Part shown: one piece after another, positions 1 through 6,704 of the stretch | How positions within the stretch are numbered: position 1 is the first letter of the stretch | Layout: every line of letters begins with the position of its first letter | Assembly (NCBI GenBank): GCA_947474205.1 | Contig: CANJIC010000063.1 | Location: 1 to 9,414 of the forward strand | Reading direction: 5' to 3' | DNA: 9,414 bases | Source: Planctomycetaceae bacterium | Lineage (GTDB): Bacteria; Planctomycetota; Phycisphaerae; Phycisphaerales; SM1A02 | Program-made: the position numbers and the translations under genes | Notes under the pieces: model-generated | Database searches by the model: none | What the model saw: the letters and a program-made list of their open reading frames with translations, nothing else | Told to the model about the DNA's origin: nothing

Positions 1-16
1 CAAGGTAGGTGACCAT
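1..16 (-). CDS. Start of probable OppB/DppB-like ABC permease (5' fragment, cut by window edge)
   Basis: An ATG lies at 16-14, only 15 bases after the stop of the substrate-binding protein gene, and reads Met-Val-Thr-Tyr-Leu before the window ends. Peptide and nickel ABC permeases of the OppB/DppB type very often begin Met-x-x-Tyr-hydrophobic, and an OppB partner is expected beside an OppC-type permease and a family 5 binding protein. The Shine-Dalgarno is weak. Only five codons are visible, so this rests on position and on the N-terminal pattern; any other gene start, or no gene, remains possible. Confidence 0.4.
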
Positions 17-31
17 GCGTGGACTTTCGCG

Positions 32-1933
32 TCAGTTCTTCACGGGAACCGCGGACACCCTGAAAAATTCCTGCGGCTCAAGCGCGGTCTTGTAGGTGTT
101 CACATTTCCAAAGTCACGCTTCACAAATCGCAGCCACGGCGCCACGCGAATAAATGTGTACGCCTGATCCTCCGCCACGCACGCCTCAAACTCTCGCCAC
201 ACTTGCATGCGCTCGGCCTCGTTCATGGCGCGGCGCCCCTTCTCAATCAGCGCGTCGCACTGTGGACTATTCCACTGCGTGAAATTGTCGCCGCCTTCCT
301 TAATGCTTTCACTATGCCAAATCTGGCGCGGATCGCTCTCGGGCGCGTTGTTGCCCCACCCCATGGTTATGGCGTCAAAGTCGCGCAATTTAAGCAATTC
401 TTGATAGCGGCTCCAATCCACTGGACGCGTTGTCATGACAATGCCGGCCTTGCCGAAACTGTCCTTCACAAAACGCGCGATGCGCTCACTGATCTCGCCG
501 CCCGTTGCATATGTGTATTCAAAAGTGAACTTGTCGCCTTTTTCATTTTCCAAAATACCGTCGCCGTCGCGGTCTTTCCAACCCGCCTCCGCCAAAAGTG
601 CTTTTGCTTTTTCAAAATCAAATGGAAGCGGCGCCACGGATGGATCACTGCCAGGACTTTCTGGATTCACCGGACCCTTAGACACCATTCCAATTCCATC
701 CCAAATGTCGCGGATCATTTTTTCACGGTCAAGCAACATGGTCATAGCGCGACGAACGCGCTTGTCGGCGAACGGCGTCAAGCCCTTGCCAGCGCGCGGT
801 CCACATTGCCACGCAATAAAGCTGTATCCGCAACGCATGTTGGTCCACTTCAACGCGTAATTTGTTTTCTCAAAGTCCGCCTCCTCTTTCATGATCTTGT
901 TGAACTGCGGACTTGTTGGAAGCATCATGGAACCCTCGCCATTGCGATACGCCACCAAGCGACCAAGATCATCCTTGATGGTGCGAAAACGCAGGCTGGC
1001 CAGCGGCGCGGGCGCGGCCCAATATTGCTCGTTGCGAACCAGCACAACATCTTGTCCAGGCGTCCACTGATTCTTCAAATCGTCAGCGTTTTTAGGCAAT
1101 TTCTCCAAGCGAAATTGCCCGGAGCCCATCATCATTCCAGTGGACTGGTTGATTTGCGACGGCTCAAATGTGCCGTAGTAATGCTTGGGCAAAATCGGAT
1201 CGCCAAACGCCGTGAGAATATTGGTGAACAGCGGCTCTTTGAAAATAAATTCCACTGTGAGGTCATCAATCACCTTCACGTCTTTCAAATTGTCTTGAGT
1301 GCTACGCGTGCGCTCGGCCTCAATCAGCGGATTGTTGATGAAGTCAATATAGGTGTAGCGAACATCCTCGCTAGTCAACGGGTGGCCATCGCTAAAGTGC
1401 GCCAGTGGATTGATGTGCGCGCGAATCCACAAACCGTCAGGATCAATTTGCCAGCCGTCCGCAAGTTGGCCGACCATCTTCAAAGTGCGCGGATCAAATG
1501 TTCCAAGACTTTCAAAGACGCGGTCGTTGACGCGCGTGGAATACACGTCGCTGGAAATGTATGGCGTTAACTTGGCGGGTTGCGCCTCGAATAATTCCGT
1601 GAACTCGCCACCCATGGCGTAACCAGGAATTTTTGCGGGATCACTAGCGGCGGTCGGCGCTTTCCATTGCTCCACTTTCACACCAGGGCGCGCCCAAGCG
1701 GTGTCGCTGGAAGTCGCGCTTGCATTGGCCGCGCCGCTTGCATTGACCGCAACGCCCGCGGGTGCCACGCGAATTTGCTGAATTCGTTTCTCAAGTTCAA
1801 GCAACCGATCATCCACGCGCTGCAACAGCACCCATTGGCGATCGCGCTGCACCATCAACAGCCACATGGAAAGCGCAATACCAAGCAGAAGAACAAAAAA
1901 CACGAAATCTTTGAAGCCGAATCCGTTTTTCAT
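32..1933 (-). CDS. Membrane-anchored peptide-type ABC transporter substrate-binding protein (SBP family 5)
   Basis: This 633-residue protein belongs to the family of extracytoplasmic solute-binding proteins (OppA/DppA/NikA, family 5) that capture oligopeptides or similar ligands and deliver them to an OppBC/DppBC permease. A hydrophobic segment at about 8-28 is followed by a charged, coiled-coil-like stretch at 30-55 and an Ala/Ser-rich linker to about 100; the binding fold then runs to the end. Family-like segments include FSDGHPLTSEDVRYTY (about 180-195), a DPILPKHYY-type segment (245-253), KRVRRAM (391-397) and a calcium-loop-like DRDGDGILE (454-462) that is common in this family. There is no lipobox cysteine after the hydrophobic segment, so the protein is probably held by an uncleaved helix rather than a lipid. 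It follows the permease gene by 47 bases. The ATG at 1933 is the listed start, but the strong Shine-Dalgarno at 1949-1956 is too far from it and suits a CTG at 1945 (four extra residues). The ligand cannot be named from sequence. Confidence 0.9.
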   Translation of the reverse strand: MKNGFGFKDFVFFVLLLGIALSMWLLMVQRDRQWVLLQRVDDRLLELEKRIQQIRVAPAGVAVNASGAANASATSSDTAWARPGVKVEQWKAPTAASDPAKIPGYAMGGEFTELFEAQPAKLTPYISSDVYSTRVNDRVFESLGTFDPRTLKMVGQLADGWQIDPDGLWIRAHINPLAHFSDGHPLTSEDVRYTYIDFINNPLIEAERTRSTQDNLKDVKVIDDLTVEFIFKEPLFTNILTAFGDPILPKHYYGTFEPSQINQSTGMMMGSGQFRLEKLPKNADDLKNQWTPGQDVVLVRNEQYWAAPAPLASLRFRTIKDDLGRLVAYRNGEGSMMLPTSPQFNKIMKEEADFEKTNYALKWTNMRCGYSFIAWQCGPRAGKGLTPFADKRVRRAMTMLLDREKMIRDIWDGIGMVSKGPVNPESPGSDPSVAPLPFDFEKAKALLAEAGWKDRDGDGILENEKGDKFTFEYTYATGGEISERIARFVKDSFGKAGIVMTTRPVDWSRYQELLKLRDFDAITMGWGNNAPESDPRQIWHSESIKEGGDNFTQWNSPQCDALIEKGRRAMNEAERMQVWREFEACVAEDQAYTFIRVAPWLRFVKRDFGNVNTYKTALEPQEFFRVSAVPVKN

Positions 1934-1948
1934 AAGGGTTAGCAGCGT

Positions 1949-1956
1949 ATCACCTC
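1949..1956 (-). promoter_or_regulatory. Strong Shine-Dalgarno (GAGGTGAT) that questions the SBP start
   Basis: The minus strand reads GAGGTGAT here, an eight-base match to the canonical anti-Shine-Dalgarno complement. From the GAGG core it is 7 bases to an in-frame CTG (1945-1943) but 19 bases to the ATG (1933-1931). An in-frame TGA overlaps the element (1957-1955), so no start further upstream is possible. Either the gene starts at the rare codon CTG, or the spacing to ATG is unusually long. Confidence 0.55.
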
Positions 1957-1980
1957 ATTAACATATTGGGCAACGCGCAT

Positions 1981-3009
1981 TCATCCCGCAGAGGCTGGAT
2001 CAAGCCGATCACGCAGCCTATCCGCGGCGAAATTAAGAGTTAAAAGCGCGAACGCAACCACCGCGCACGGCGGAGCCAACAACCACCAACGGCCCTTCAC
2101 CAAATTTAATTCAGGCAAACCCGCGGCCGCTAAATTTCCAAGGCTTGGAAGCGGATCGCGAATTCCAATTCCAAGAAAACTTAAAAAACTTTCGCTTAAA
2201 ATTGCGCCAGGCACCGCAAGCGCCGCATACGCCGCCACCGGTCCCGCCAAATTGGGCAGCAAGTGCCACCAGAAAATTCTGCCAGTGCCAGCGCCGGCCG
2301 CGCGCGCCGCCTCCACATAAGGTCGCTCGCGCAGCGACAACACTTGCCCGCGCACCACCCGCGACATGGTCAACCAACCCACGCCAGAAATAGCGACAAG
2401 CATGGTGAAAAAATTCAATACTTGGCGCGAGGTCGGCGCGAAATCTCCCAACGCGCGCTCGGCGAATCCATCCACCGCAACGCCCAGCAACGTGACCAAC
2501 AACATGGATGGCAACGCGTACAACACGTCAACTGATCGCATAAGCACGCTGTCCACGCGTCCGCCAAACCACGCCGCAACGCAACCCCACAGCACGCCAA
2601 CCGCGGTGGCCACCAATGCAGCCGAAATACCGAGCGACAAACTAATCACGCTTCCAGCGCATAAACGCGCCAAAACATCGCGGCCAAGACGATCAGTTCC
2701 AAGCAGCATGGCGGGCACATATTGATTGGCGGCGCTGGCTTTTTGCGCGCGCTCCATGTCTGCTTGATCCGCCATCCATGCTGGCGGCATCAAACTCAAT
2801 TGCAAGTTTCCCGCGGCCCAGCGCGGCGCGGAAATAGTTCCGCTGAGCGTGACTTCGCCAAATGACCACGGCGTTGACAACAGAAGCATCGCCACGAATG
2901 CAAGCAACAACCACAATCCAATTCCCAAACGATTTTTATTTGCACGCACTCCGCGCGATGACGCGGGAACTTGCGCTGTTTCAATCACATCTACTGGGCT
3001 GGCGGACAC
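1981..3009 (-). CDS. Peptide-type ABC transporter permease, OppC/DppC family
   Basis: The product (342 residues) is an inner-membrane subunit of a peptide or related ABC importer. After a hydrophilic N-terminus the first membrane helix lies at about 29-48, followed by a periplasmic segment of about 55 residues, then the OppC signature LGTDRLGRDVLAR (103-115) and about five more helices. The cytoplasmic coupling loop that docks on the ATPase is visible as EAARAAGA with a downstream HLLPN (233-253), followed by SESFLSFLGIGI (272-283), all typical of the OppC/DppC branch of the BPD_transp_1 family. The start is a GTG at 3009; an in-frame stop lies 18 bases upstream of it, and the Shine-Dalgarno is poor (an A-rich leader). 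It is followed 47 bases later by the binding-protein gene. No ATPase gene is in the window; it may lie further downstream. Confidence 0.92.
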   Translation of the reverse strand: MSASPVDVIETAQVPASSRGVRANKNRLGIGLWLLLAFVAMLLLSTPWSFGEVTLSGTISAPRWAAGNLQLSLMPPAWMADQADMERAQKASAANQYVPAMLLGTDRLGRDVLARLCAGSVISLSLGISAALVATAVGVLWGCVAAWFGGRVDSVLMRSVDVLYALPSMLLVTLLGVAVDGFAERALGDFAPTSRQVLNFFTMLVAISGVGWLTMSRVVRGQVLSLRERPYVEAARAAGAGTGRIFWWHLLPNLAGPVAAYAALAVPGAILSESFLSFLGIGIRDPLPSLGNLAAAGLPELNLVKGRWWLLAPPCAVVAFALLTLNFAADRLRDRLDPASAG

Positions 3010-3041
3010 TTTTAAAGAATACGCTTATTCAATTTGAACAT

Positions 3042-3056
3042 GCGTGAAGATCACGC
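3042..3056. repeat. Short inverted repeat, 6-bp arms and 3-nt loop
   Basis: GCGTGA and TCACGC flank AGA, a perfect 6-bp stem located 33 bases upstream of the permease GTG. Neither strand has a clean U-run directly after it, so it does not look like a standard intrinsic terminator. It could be an operator, a leader hairpin or chance. Confidence 0.35.
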
Positions 3057-3102
3057 CTTCGCTGAAAATTTTTATCACGTGGCGCTCGTGCTCACGCCCA
3101 AA

Positions 3103-3116
3103 GAATATTCATATTC
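3103..3116. repeat. AT-rich inverted repeat GAATAT-TC-ATATTC between the helical-protein gene and the permease
   Basis: A perfect 6-bp inverted repeat with a 2-base centre sits about 20 bases after the stop of the upstream gene and about 95 bases before the permease start, inside the 127-bp gap 3010-3136. Its size suits a dimeric regulator's operator at a promoter for the transport genes. I could not place a convincing sigma70 promoter next to it, so the role is unproven. Confidence 0.35.
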
Positions 3117-3136
3117 AATAGCACCAAGTGTCGCGT

Positions 3137-3940
3137 TTATGGATTTGTCGAGGCCGGTTTAGAATCGGGCTGATTGTCATCTCCGCGCGAACGCCCACCC
3201 ATACCGCCCAATGGACCGCCCATTCCGCTTGGGCGTCGTCCAAATTTTGGCTCCTCACCCTTGCGTATGGCCTCAATAATCTCCGCGATGGATTTGTCTC
3301 TGTCGCGGATATCGTCCTGCAACTTCTTGCGCGCATCCTTCAGTGATTTGTCCAACGCCACAAATTCAAATCCGCGCGCCTGAAGATCAAGTTCGACTTG
3401 CTTGTGCGCGTTCAATTCAATGTCCTTCATCAGCGTTTCTTGCGACGAAACATTGCCACTTTTTTGAGCGACATTCCAAGCCTCGCCCAACTCACGGATT
3501 TGATTTTGCACACGAATGTCCTCCACGCGAACGCGATACAAATTGGGCTCGCGCTCTTTCATCATGGACAAGCCCATCAACTTGCGCGCTTCGCGCGCCA
3601 ACCGCTCACGCAATGCTTTGGGATCACTTTGGCGAAGTTTGACTAACTCATCGGCCCATTGCGGATTTACTTCGCGCGCCGTGACAATGACGCGATCAAT
3701 TTCTTCCTCGCTTAATTCACGGCGCCCGCCTTCGCCCCCGCGCCAATTTCCACGACTCGCGCCCTCGTTGCCACGCGCCGATTGCGCGTCTTGCTTGCCA
3801 ATCAGTGGATTCATTTGCGATGGCATCTCTTGTTGGCGAGCGCGTTGCGACGCCGTCCCCACTTGAAAAGTTGTGGTGGCCACCGCGGCAACGATCAACA
3901 TTCCAACAGCGACTCCCGCCACGAATGTTTTTGAAATCAT
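3137..3940 (-). CDS. N-terminally anchored, helical, charged protein with Gly-rich tail; third gene of the ECF sigma operon
   Basis: I do not recognise a named family for this 267-residue protein. A hydrophobic helix at about 6-24 (signal anchor or signal peptide, with no lipobox) leads to a low-complexity Gly/Arg/Asn stretch (about 56-74), then a highly charged, almost wholly helical region at about 75-228 that should form helical hairpins or a coiled coil. A Gly/Met/Arg-rich tail (234-253) and a polar C-terminus end the protein. A small helical envelope protein downstream of an ECF sigma gene recalls the Spy/CpxP/CnrX group of envelope sensors, but there is only one histidine (about 179) and no HxxxH pair, so metal sensing of the CnrX kind is unlikely. 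Its ATG overlaps the stop of the preceding gene (ATGA, 3940-3937), which implies translational coupling and a joint function. Sensor or chaperone is an inference; a structural envelope protein is also possible. Confidence 0.8.
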   Translation of the reverse strand: MISKTFVAGVAVGMLIVAAVATTTFQVGTASQRARQQEMPSQMNPLIGKQDAQSARGNEGASRGNWRGGEGGRRELSEEEIDRVIVTAREVNPQWADELVKLRQSDPKALRERLAREARKLMGLSMMKEREPNLYRVRVEDIRVQNQIRELGEAWNVAQKSGNVSSQETLMKDIELNAHKQVELDLQARGFEFVALDKSLKDARKKLQDDIRDRDKSIAEIIEAIRKGEEPKFGRRPSGMGGPLGGMGGRSRGDDNQPDSKPASTNP

Positions 3941-4341
3941 CGTCCAGCCTGCCCGGTGCCAAGCACGTTTCGTATTTCAAACGCCAAATCATCAAGACCC
4001 GCGCCTTGCGCGGAAGCAAGTCCAATGAAATTTTCGTCACCTGAAGAATTGGAAGAGGCTTCAAGCGCTGCCGCAAGCGAGCGATCATCCACCGGCGCAT
4101 TCATGCGCGCGCCAGAAGTTTGCCACGACAAAATGGCACCGCCCACCACAATTAAAATAGCCGCGGCCGCCTTCCATTGAAATGATGTGCGCGAACCAAT
4201 TCGACCCACGACTTCTTGATTGGGCAAGTGCGCCACGCTGGCTTTAAAAATGCGCGCGCTTAAACCGATTGGAATATCGCTGGCGCTGGCGTTCAGCGCG
4301 CGAAGTGTTTGAGCAAGTTCAAGATCGTCATGGGTTTCCAT
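3937..4341 (-). CDS. Single-pass membrane protein, candidate anti-sigma factor of the adjacent ECF sigma factor
   Basis: The 134-residue product has a hydrophilic N-terminal part (1-56, with LAQTLRAL and an amphipathic LSARIFKASVAHL segment), one membrane helix at about 57-73 preceded by Arg and Lys, and a polar tail (75-134) predicted outside. This is the layout of a membrane anti-sigma factor: a cytoplasmic sigma-binding part, one helix, and a sensing part in the periplasm. The zinc-finger motif HxxxCxxC of the ZAS class is absent; there are no cysteines at all. It follows the sigma factor gene by 87 bases and overlaps the next gene by 4 bases. The frame extends 19 codons further upstream, but I chose ATG 4341 because AGGAG at 4353-4349 sits 7 bases before it. 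Identification as anti-sigma rests on position and topology, not on a recognised domain. Confidence 0.75.
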   Translation of the reverse strand: METHDDLELAQTLRALNASASDIPIGLSARIFKASVAHLPNQEVVGRIGSRTSFQWKAAAAILIVVGGAILSWQTSGARMNAPVDDRSLAAALEASSNSSGDENFIGLASAQGAGLDDLAFEIRNVLGTGQAGR

Positions 4342-4348
4342 TGGTGTT

Positions 4349-4353
4349 CTCCT
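4349..4353 (-). promoter_or_regulatory. Shine-Dalgarno that fixes the start of the candidate anti-sigma gene
   Basis: AGGAG on the minus strand lies 7 bases from ATG 4341-4339. This is the best-spaced Shine-Dalgarno in this operon, and it argues against the longer reading frame that would begin near 4398. Confidence 0.7.
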
Positions 4354-4428
4354 GAAGCCAACCCAACGGGGCGGGCGGTTTTTTGTTGCAACTCGCATGC
4401 AAATTAAAGCAAGTATCGGACCCGAATT

Positions 4429-5004
4429 TCATACTGAATCGTCCCCCATGTGGCGGCGCATGAGGTCGCGCAATTTGCGGATTGCACGGTGATGGCGCGC
4501 CAAAAGCGTGCCCAGCGGCTCCGAAAGCATGACGGCGATTTGTTGAAAGCTCATGCCGCCTTGATGGCGCAAATCAATAATGGCGCGGTCGGAATCGGGC
4601 AGCTGATCCATGGCTTCGTGCAAGGCCTGAATTTCCTCGGCGTTGGCCTTCTCGGCGACGGCTTTTTGCGGCGCGACATCGGTCAAAATATCGCTGTCCA
4701 TTGGCTTGGCGTGCAACTTGCGCCGGCGCATCTCGTCGCGCAAACGGTTTATGGCGATGCGAAAAATCCACGCCTGAAAATGTCCCTGCTCCACATAGTC
4801 TGCAAGTTTGCGCGCGATGGTGCAGAACACGCTTTGCGTTATTTCCTCGGCCAGTTCCTGATTGCGCGTGTTGGAACGCAAATACGCGTAGATGCGCGGC
4901 GACCAATATTCAACCACCACTCGCCACGCGGCGGCATCACCCTTGGCGGCGCGCGCCAAAATCTCGCGGTCAAATTCTTCTTCGGAATCCTGCACTACGC
5001 GCAA
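4429..5004 (-). CDS. ECF-type RNA polymerase sigma factor (sigma70 family, group 4)
   Basis: This 191-residue protein has only regions 2 and 4 of sigma70, the build of an extracytoplasmic-function sigma factor, which directs RNA polymerase to a special promoter set. Region 2 spans about 28-95, with LAEEITQSVF (51-60) and the -10-reading helix AWIFRIAINRLRDEMRRRK (78-96). A linker of about 30 residues follows, then region 4 at about 128-182 with LPDSDRAIIDLRHQGGMSFQQIA (135-157) and the recognition helix near 165-180. The only possible starts are TTG 5004 and GTG 4995, because a stop lies just upstream in frame; I list the TTG, which has a weak Shine-Dalgarno. Downstream are a candidate membrane anti-sigma factor and an anchored helical protein, suggesting control by envelope state. 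Four 13-bp units lie 48-99 bases upstream. The target genes are unknown; autoregulation and control of the adjacent transporter are possible but not shown. Confidence 0.93.
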   Translation of the reverse strand: MRVVQDSEEEFDREILARAAKGDAAAWRVVVEYWSPRIYAYLRSNTRNQELAEEITQSVFCTIARKLADYVEQGHFQAWIFRIAINRLRDEMRRRKLHAKPMDSDILTDVAPQKAVAEKANAEEIQALHEAMDQLPDSDRAIIDLRHQGGMSFQQIAVMLSEPLGTLLARHHRAIRKLRDLMRRHMGDDSV

Positions 5005-5051
5005 GTCTACAACTCAACACCTTCACGGGTTCTTCTGACAGATAAATTACG

Positions 5052-5103
5052 CAGGCTCTTGCTTAGGCTCATTACTTGAGCTCATTGCTTGGGCAAATTA
5101 CTT
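5052..5103. repeat. Four imperfect 13-bp tandem units in the dnaB to sigma-factor gap
   Basis: Plus-strand units are 5052 CAGGCTCTTGCTT, 5065 AGGCTCATTACTT, 5078 GAGCTCATTGCTT and 5091 GGGCAAATTACTT. The consensus is about RGGCTCATTRCTT, and each unit ends in CTT. They fill the middle of the 152-bp gap 5005-5156. The phase of 13 bp is too short for a CRISPR and resembles operator or iteron-like arrays. Nothing else in the gap is recognisable: I see no coding frame and no clear terminator for dnaB. Confidence 0.6.
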
Positions 5104-5156
5104 ACCAAGATGAACGTGAAAGTCGACGCCATAACGCCAATCGCAATCACATTGAA

Positions 5157-6662
5157 TCACATGGGCATGCCATCAAAATCATCGCGCGCATTTGCGCCGC
5201 GATCATTTGGCCGCACCAAACGCGGCGGCGCGTCCCATGAATTCGCGGCGGGATTGTCGGACGCATCACGGAAGCGCGTCACGCGGCTGTCCCATGTCAA
5301 ACGCACAACGCCGGTTGGTCCGTTGCGCTGCTTGGCAATGATCAACTCCGCAAGTCCGCGCTTGTCGGGGTTGGCCTCGCTCCAATCATCATCGCCTTGG
5401 TGGTAATACTCCTCGCGGTGCAACATCATGACCACGTCGGCGTCCTGTTCAATGCTGCCCGACTCGCGCAAGTCGCTCATCTGCGGACGGTGACCTGGAC
5501 GATCCTCCGACTTGCGGCTGAGCTGGCTTAGACAAATCACCGGCACTTCTAGTTCGCGCGCCATGGCTTTAATACCGCGGCTGATATCGCTGACTTCCAC
5601 TTGACGATTTTCACTACGCGTTCCCGCTGACATGAGTTGCAAGTAGTCAATGAAGATTGCCTCAATGCCGTGTTGCTCGCGCAAACGGCGCGCCTTGCTG
5701 CGCATGGACAACATGGTGAGTCCCGGCGTGTCGTCAATCCACACCTTGCTGCTCTTCATGGCTTCGCACGCCGCAAGCAGCGCGCGATAATCCTCGTTGC
5801 GCAACATGTTGCGCCGCAAGCGCTGCGAATCAATTCCGCTTTTGCTGCACAACAAGCGCTGCACTAATTGTTGCTTGCCCATTTCCAAACTAAACATGGC
5901 CACGGAGTGGCCCGCGGCCGCCGCATTCTCCATCATGTTCAACGCGAACGCGGTCTTGCCCATGCTGGGGCGCGCCGCCAACACAATCATTTCGCCCTTC
6001 TGCAAACCGCTTGTAATCTCGTCAAATTCAGCGAAACCCGTGGGCATTCCGTTGAATGATTTTCCATCGCTGGTGTCGATCACTTTGATGGCGTGATCAA
6101 GCAACTCCTGCAATGTGGAAAATTGCGCGGACTCTCGTCGCTGCGCGATTGCGAAGATGCGCTGCTCGGCGGCTTCCAAAACTTGTTGCGGAAGATCGGT
6201 CGAGGCTTGCGCGTCGGCAAGAATTTCTCCGGCCGCGCGAATCAACTCGCGCAACGTTGCCTTGTCGCGCACAAGGCGCGCGTACTCGCTGGCGTGCGCC
6301 GCGGTGGGAACGCTCTCCGCAAGTTCCACTAAATACGCGGTGCCACCAACATCATCAAGAATGCCGCGGTCAAGCAGCTGTTGATTTAGTTGCACCACAT
6401 CAAGCGATGCGGTGCGATCCCAAATACCAACCATGGCTTCAAAGATGGCGCCGTGCGCTGGCCGAAAAAAGTCGCCGCTGGTTCGCACCAACTGCACCAC
6501 ATCGCCAACCACTTTTGGATCGATCAAAATAGATCCAAGCAAACTCATTTCGGCTTCAATGGCGTGCGGCGGCGCGGCGTCTAAAAGACGTTGGGCGTCG
6601 CGCATATCCATGCGCGGACGCGCGCGGTCGGACCCGCGATTGAAAGGCTGCTTTGGTTCCAT
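5157..6662 (-). CDS. dnaB: Replicative DNA helicase DnaB
   Basis: DnaB is the ring-shaped hexameric helicase that unwinds DNA 5' to 3' at the replication fork. The 501 residues have a usual length and full domain order. The N-terminal domain (about 30-135) opens with PPHAIEAEMSLLGSIL and is followed by a linker and the RecA-like domain from about 180. There the Walker A motif ARPSMGKTA (230-238, Lys 236), the catalytic Glu of SLE (260), Walker B IFIDYLQLM (336-344), LSQLSR (378-383) and SDLRESGSIEQDAD (396-409) are all visible, and KQRNGPTG (444-451) supplies the conserved arginine. There is no intein in the Walker or RecA motifs. A disordered tail closes the protein. The ATG at 6662 has an AGG 8 bases upstream. 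It lies 42 bases after the HU-family gene and may share its promoter. Confidence 0.98.
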   Translation of the reverse strand: MEPKQPFNRGSDRARPRMDMRDAQRLLDAAPPHAIEAEMSLLGSILIDPKVVGDVVQLVRTSGDFFRPAHGAIFEAMVGIWDRTASLDVVQLNQQLLDRGILDDVGGTAYLVELAESVPTAAHASEYARLVRDKATLRELIRAAGEILADAQASTDLPQQVLEAAEQRIFAIAQRRESAQFSTLQELLDHAIKVIDTSDGKSFNGMPTGFAEFDEITSGLQKGEMIVLAARPSMGKTAFALNMMENAAAAGHSVAMFSLEMGKQQLVQRLLCSKSGIDSQRLRRNMLRNEDYRALLAACEAMKSSKVWIDDTPGLTMLSMRSKARRLREQHGIEAIFIDYLQLMSAGTRSENRQVEVSDISRGIKAMARELEVPVICLSQLSRKSEDRPGHRPQMSDLRESGSIEQDADVVMMLHREEYYHQGDDDWSEANPDKRGLAELIIAKQRNGPTGVVRLTWDSRVTRFRDASDNPAANSWDAPPRLVRPNDRGANARDDFDGMPM

Positions 6663-6704
6663 GTGAGTCGCCTAAAAAGTTGTGGAGTGAGTGACCCGAA
6701 AAAC

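Noticed and set aside
203..1570. Long plus-strand open frame of 455 codons
   Set aside because: It lies wholly inside the binding-protein gene on the other strand, which has clear family motifs. The antisense product is rich in His, Arg and Ala without any recognisable domain, as expected for a shadow frame in GC-rich DNA.
4355..4388. Possible plus-strand terminator: GC-rich stretch followed by six Ts
   Set aside because: The arms GCCAACCC and GGGCGGGC pair in only six of eight positions, with an internal mismatch, and no plus-strand gene would end here. On the minus strand the run is A and precedes the GC stretch.
4450..5079. Plus-strand frame of 209 codons across the sigma-factor gene
   Set aside because: It is antisense to a sigma factor with intact regions 2 and 4, and its product resembles no family I know. 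It extends through the 13-bp repeat array.
5052..5103. CRISPR-like array
   Set aside because: Units are 13 bp, directly abutting, imperfect and without spacers.
5550..6000. Intein or frameshift in dnaB
   Set aside because: Walker A, Walker B and the later motifs are continuous in one frame at normal spacing.
6113..6532. Plus-strand frames opposite the dnaB N-terminal region
   Set aside because: They are antisense to well-conserved DnaB sequence, have no Shine-Dalgarno I could support, and are Arg/Ala-rich composition artefacts.
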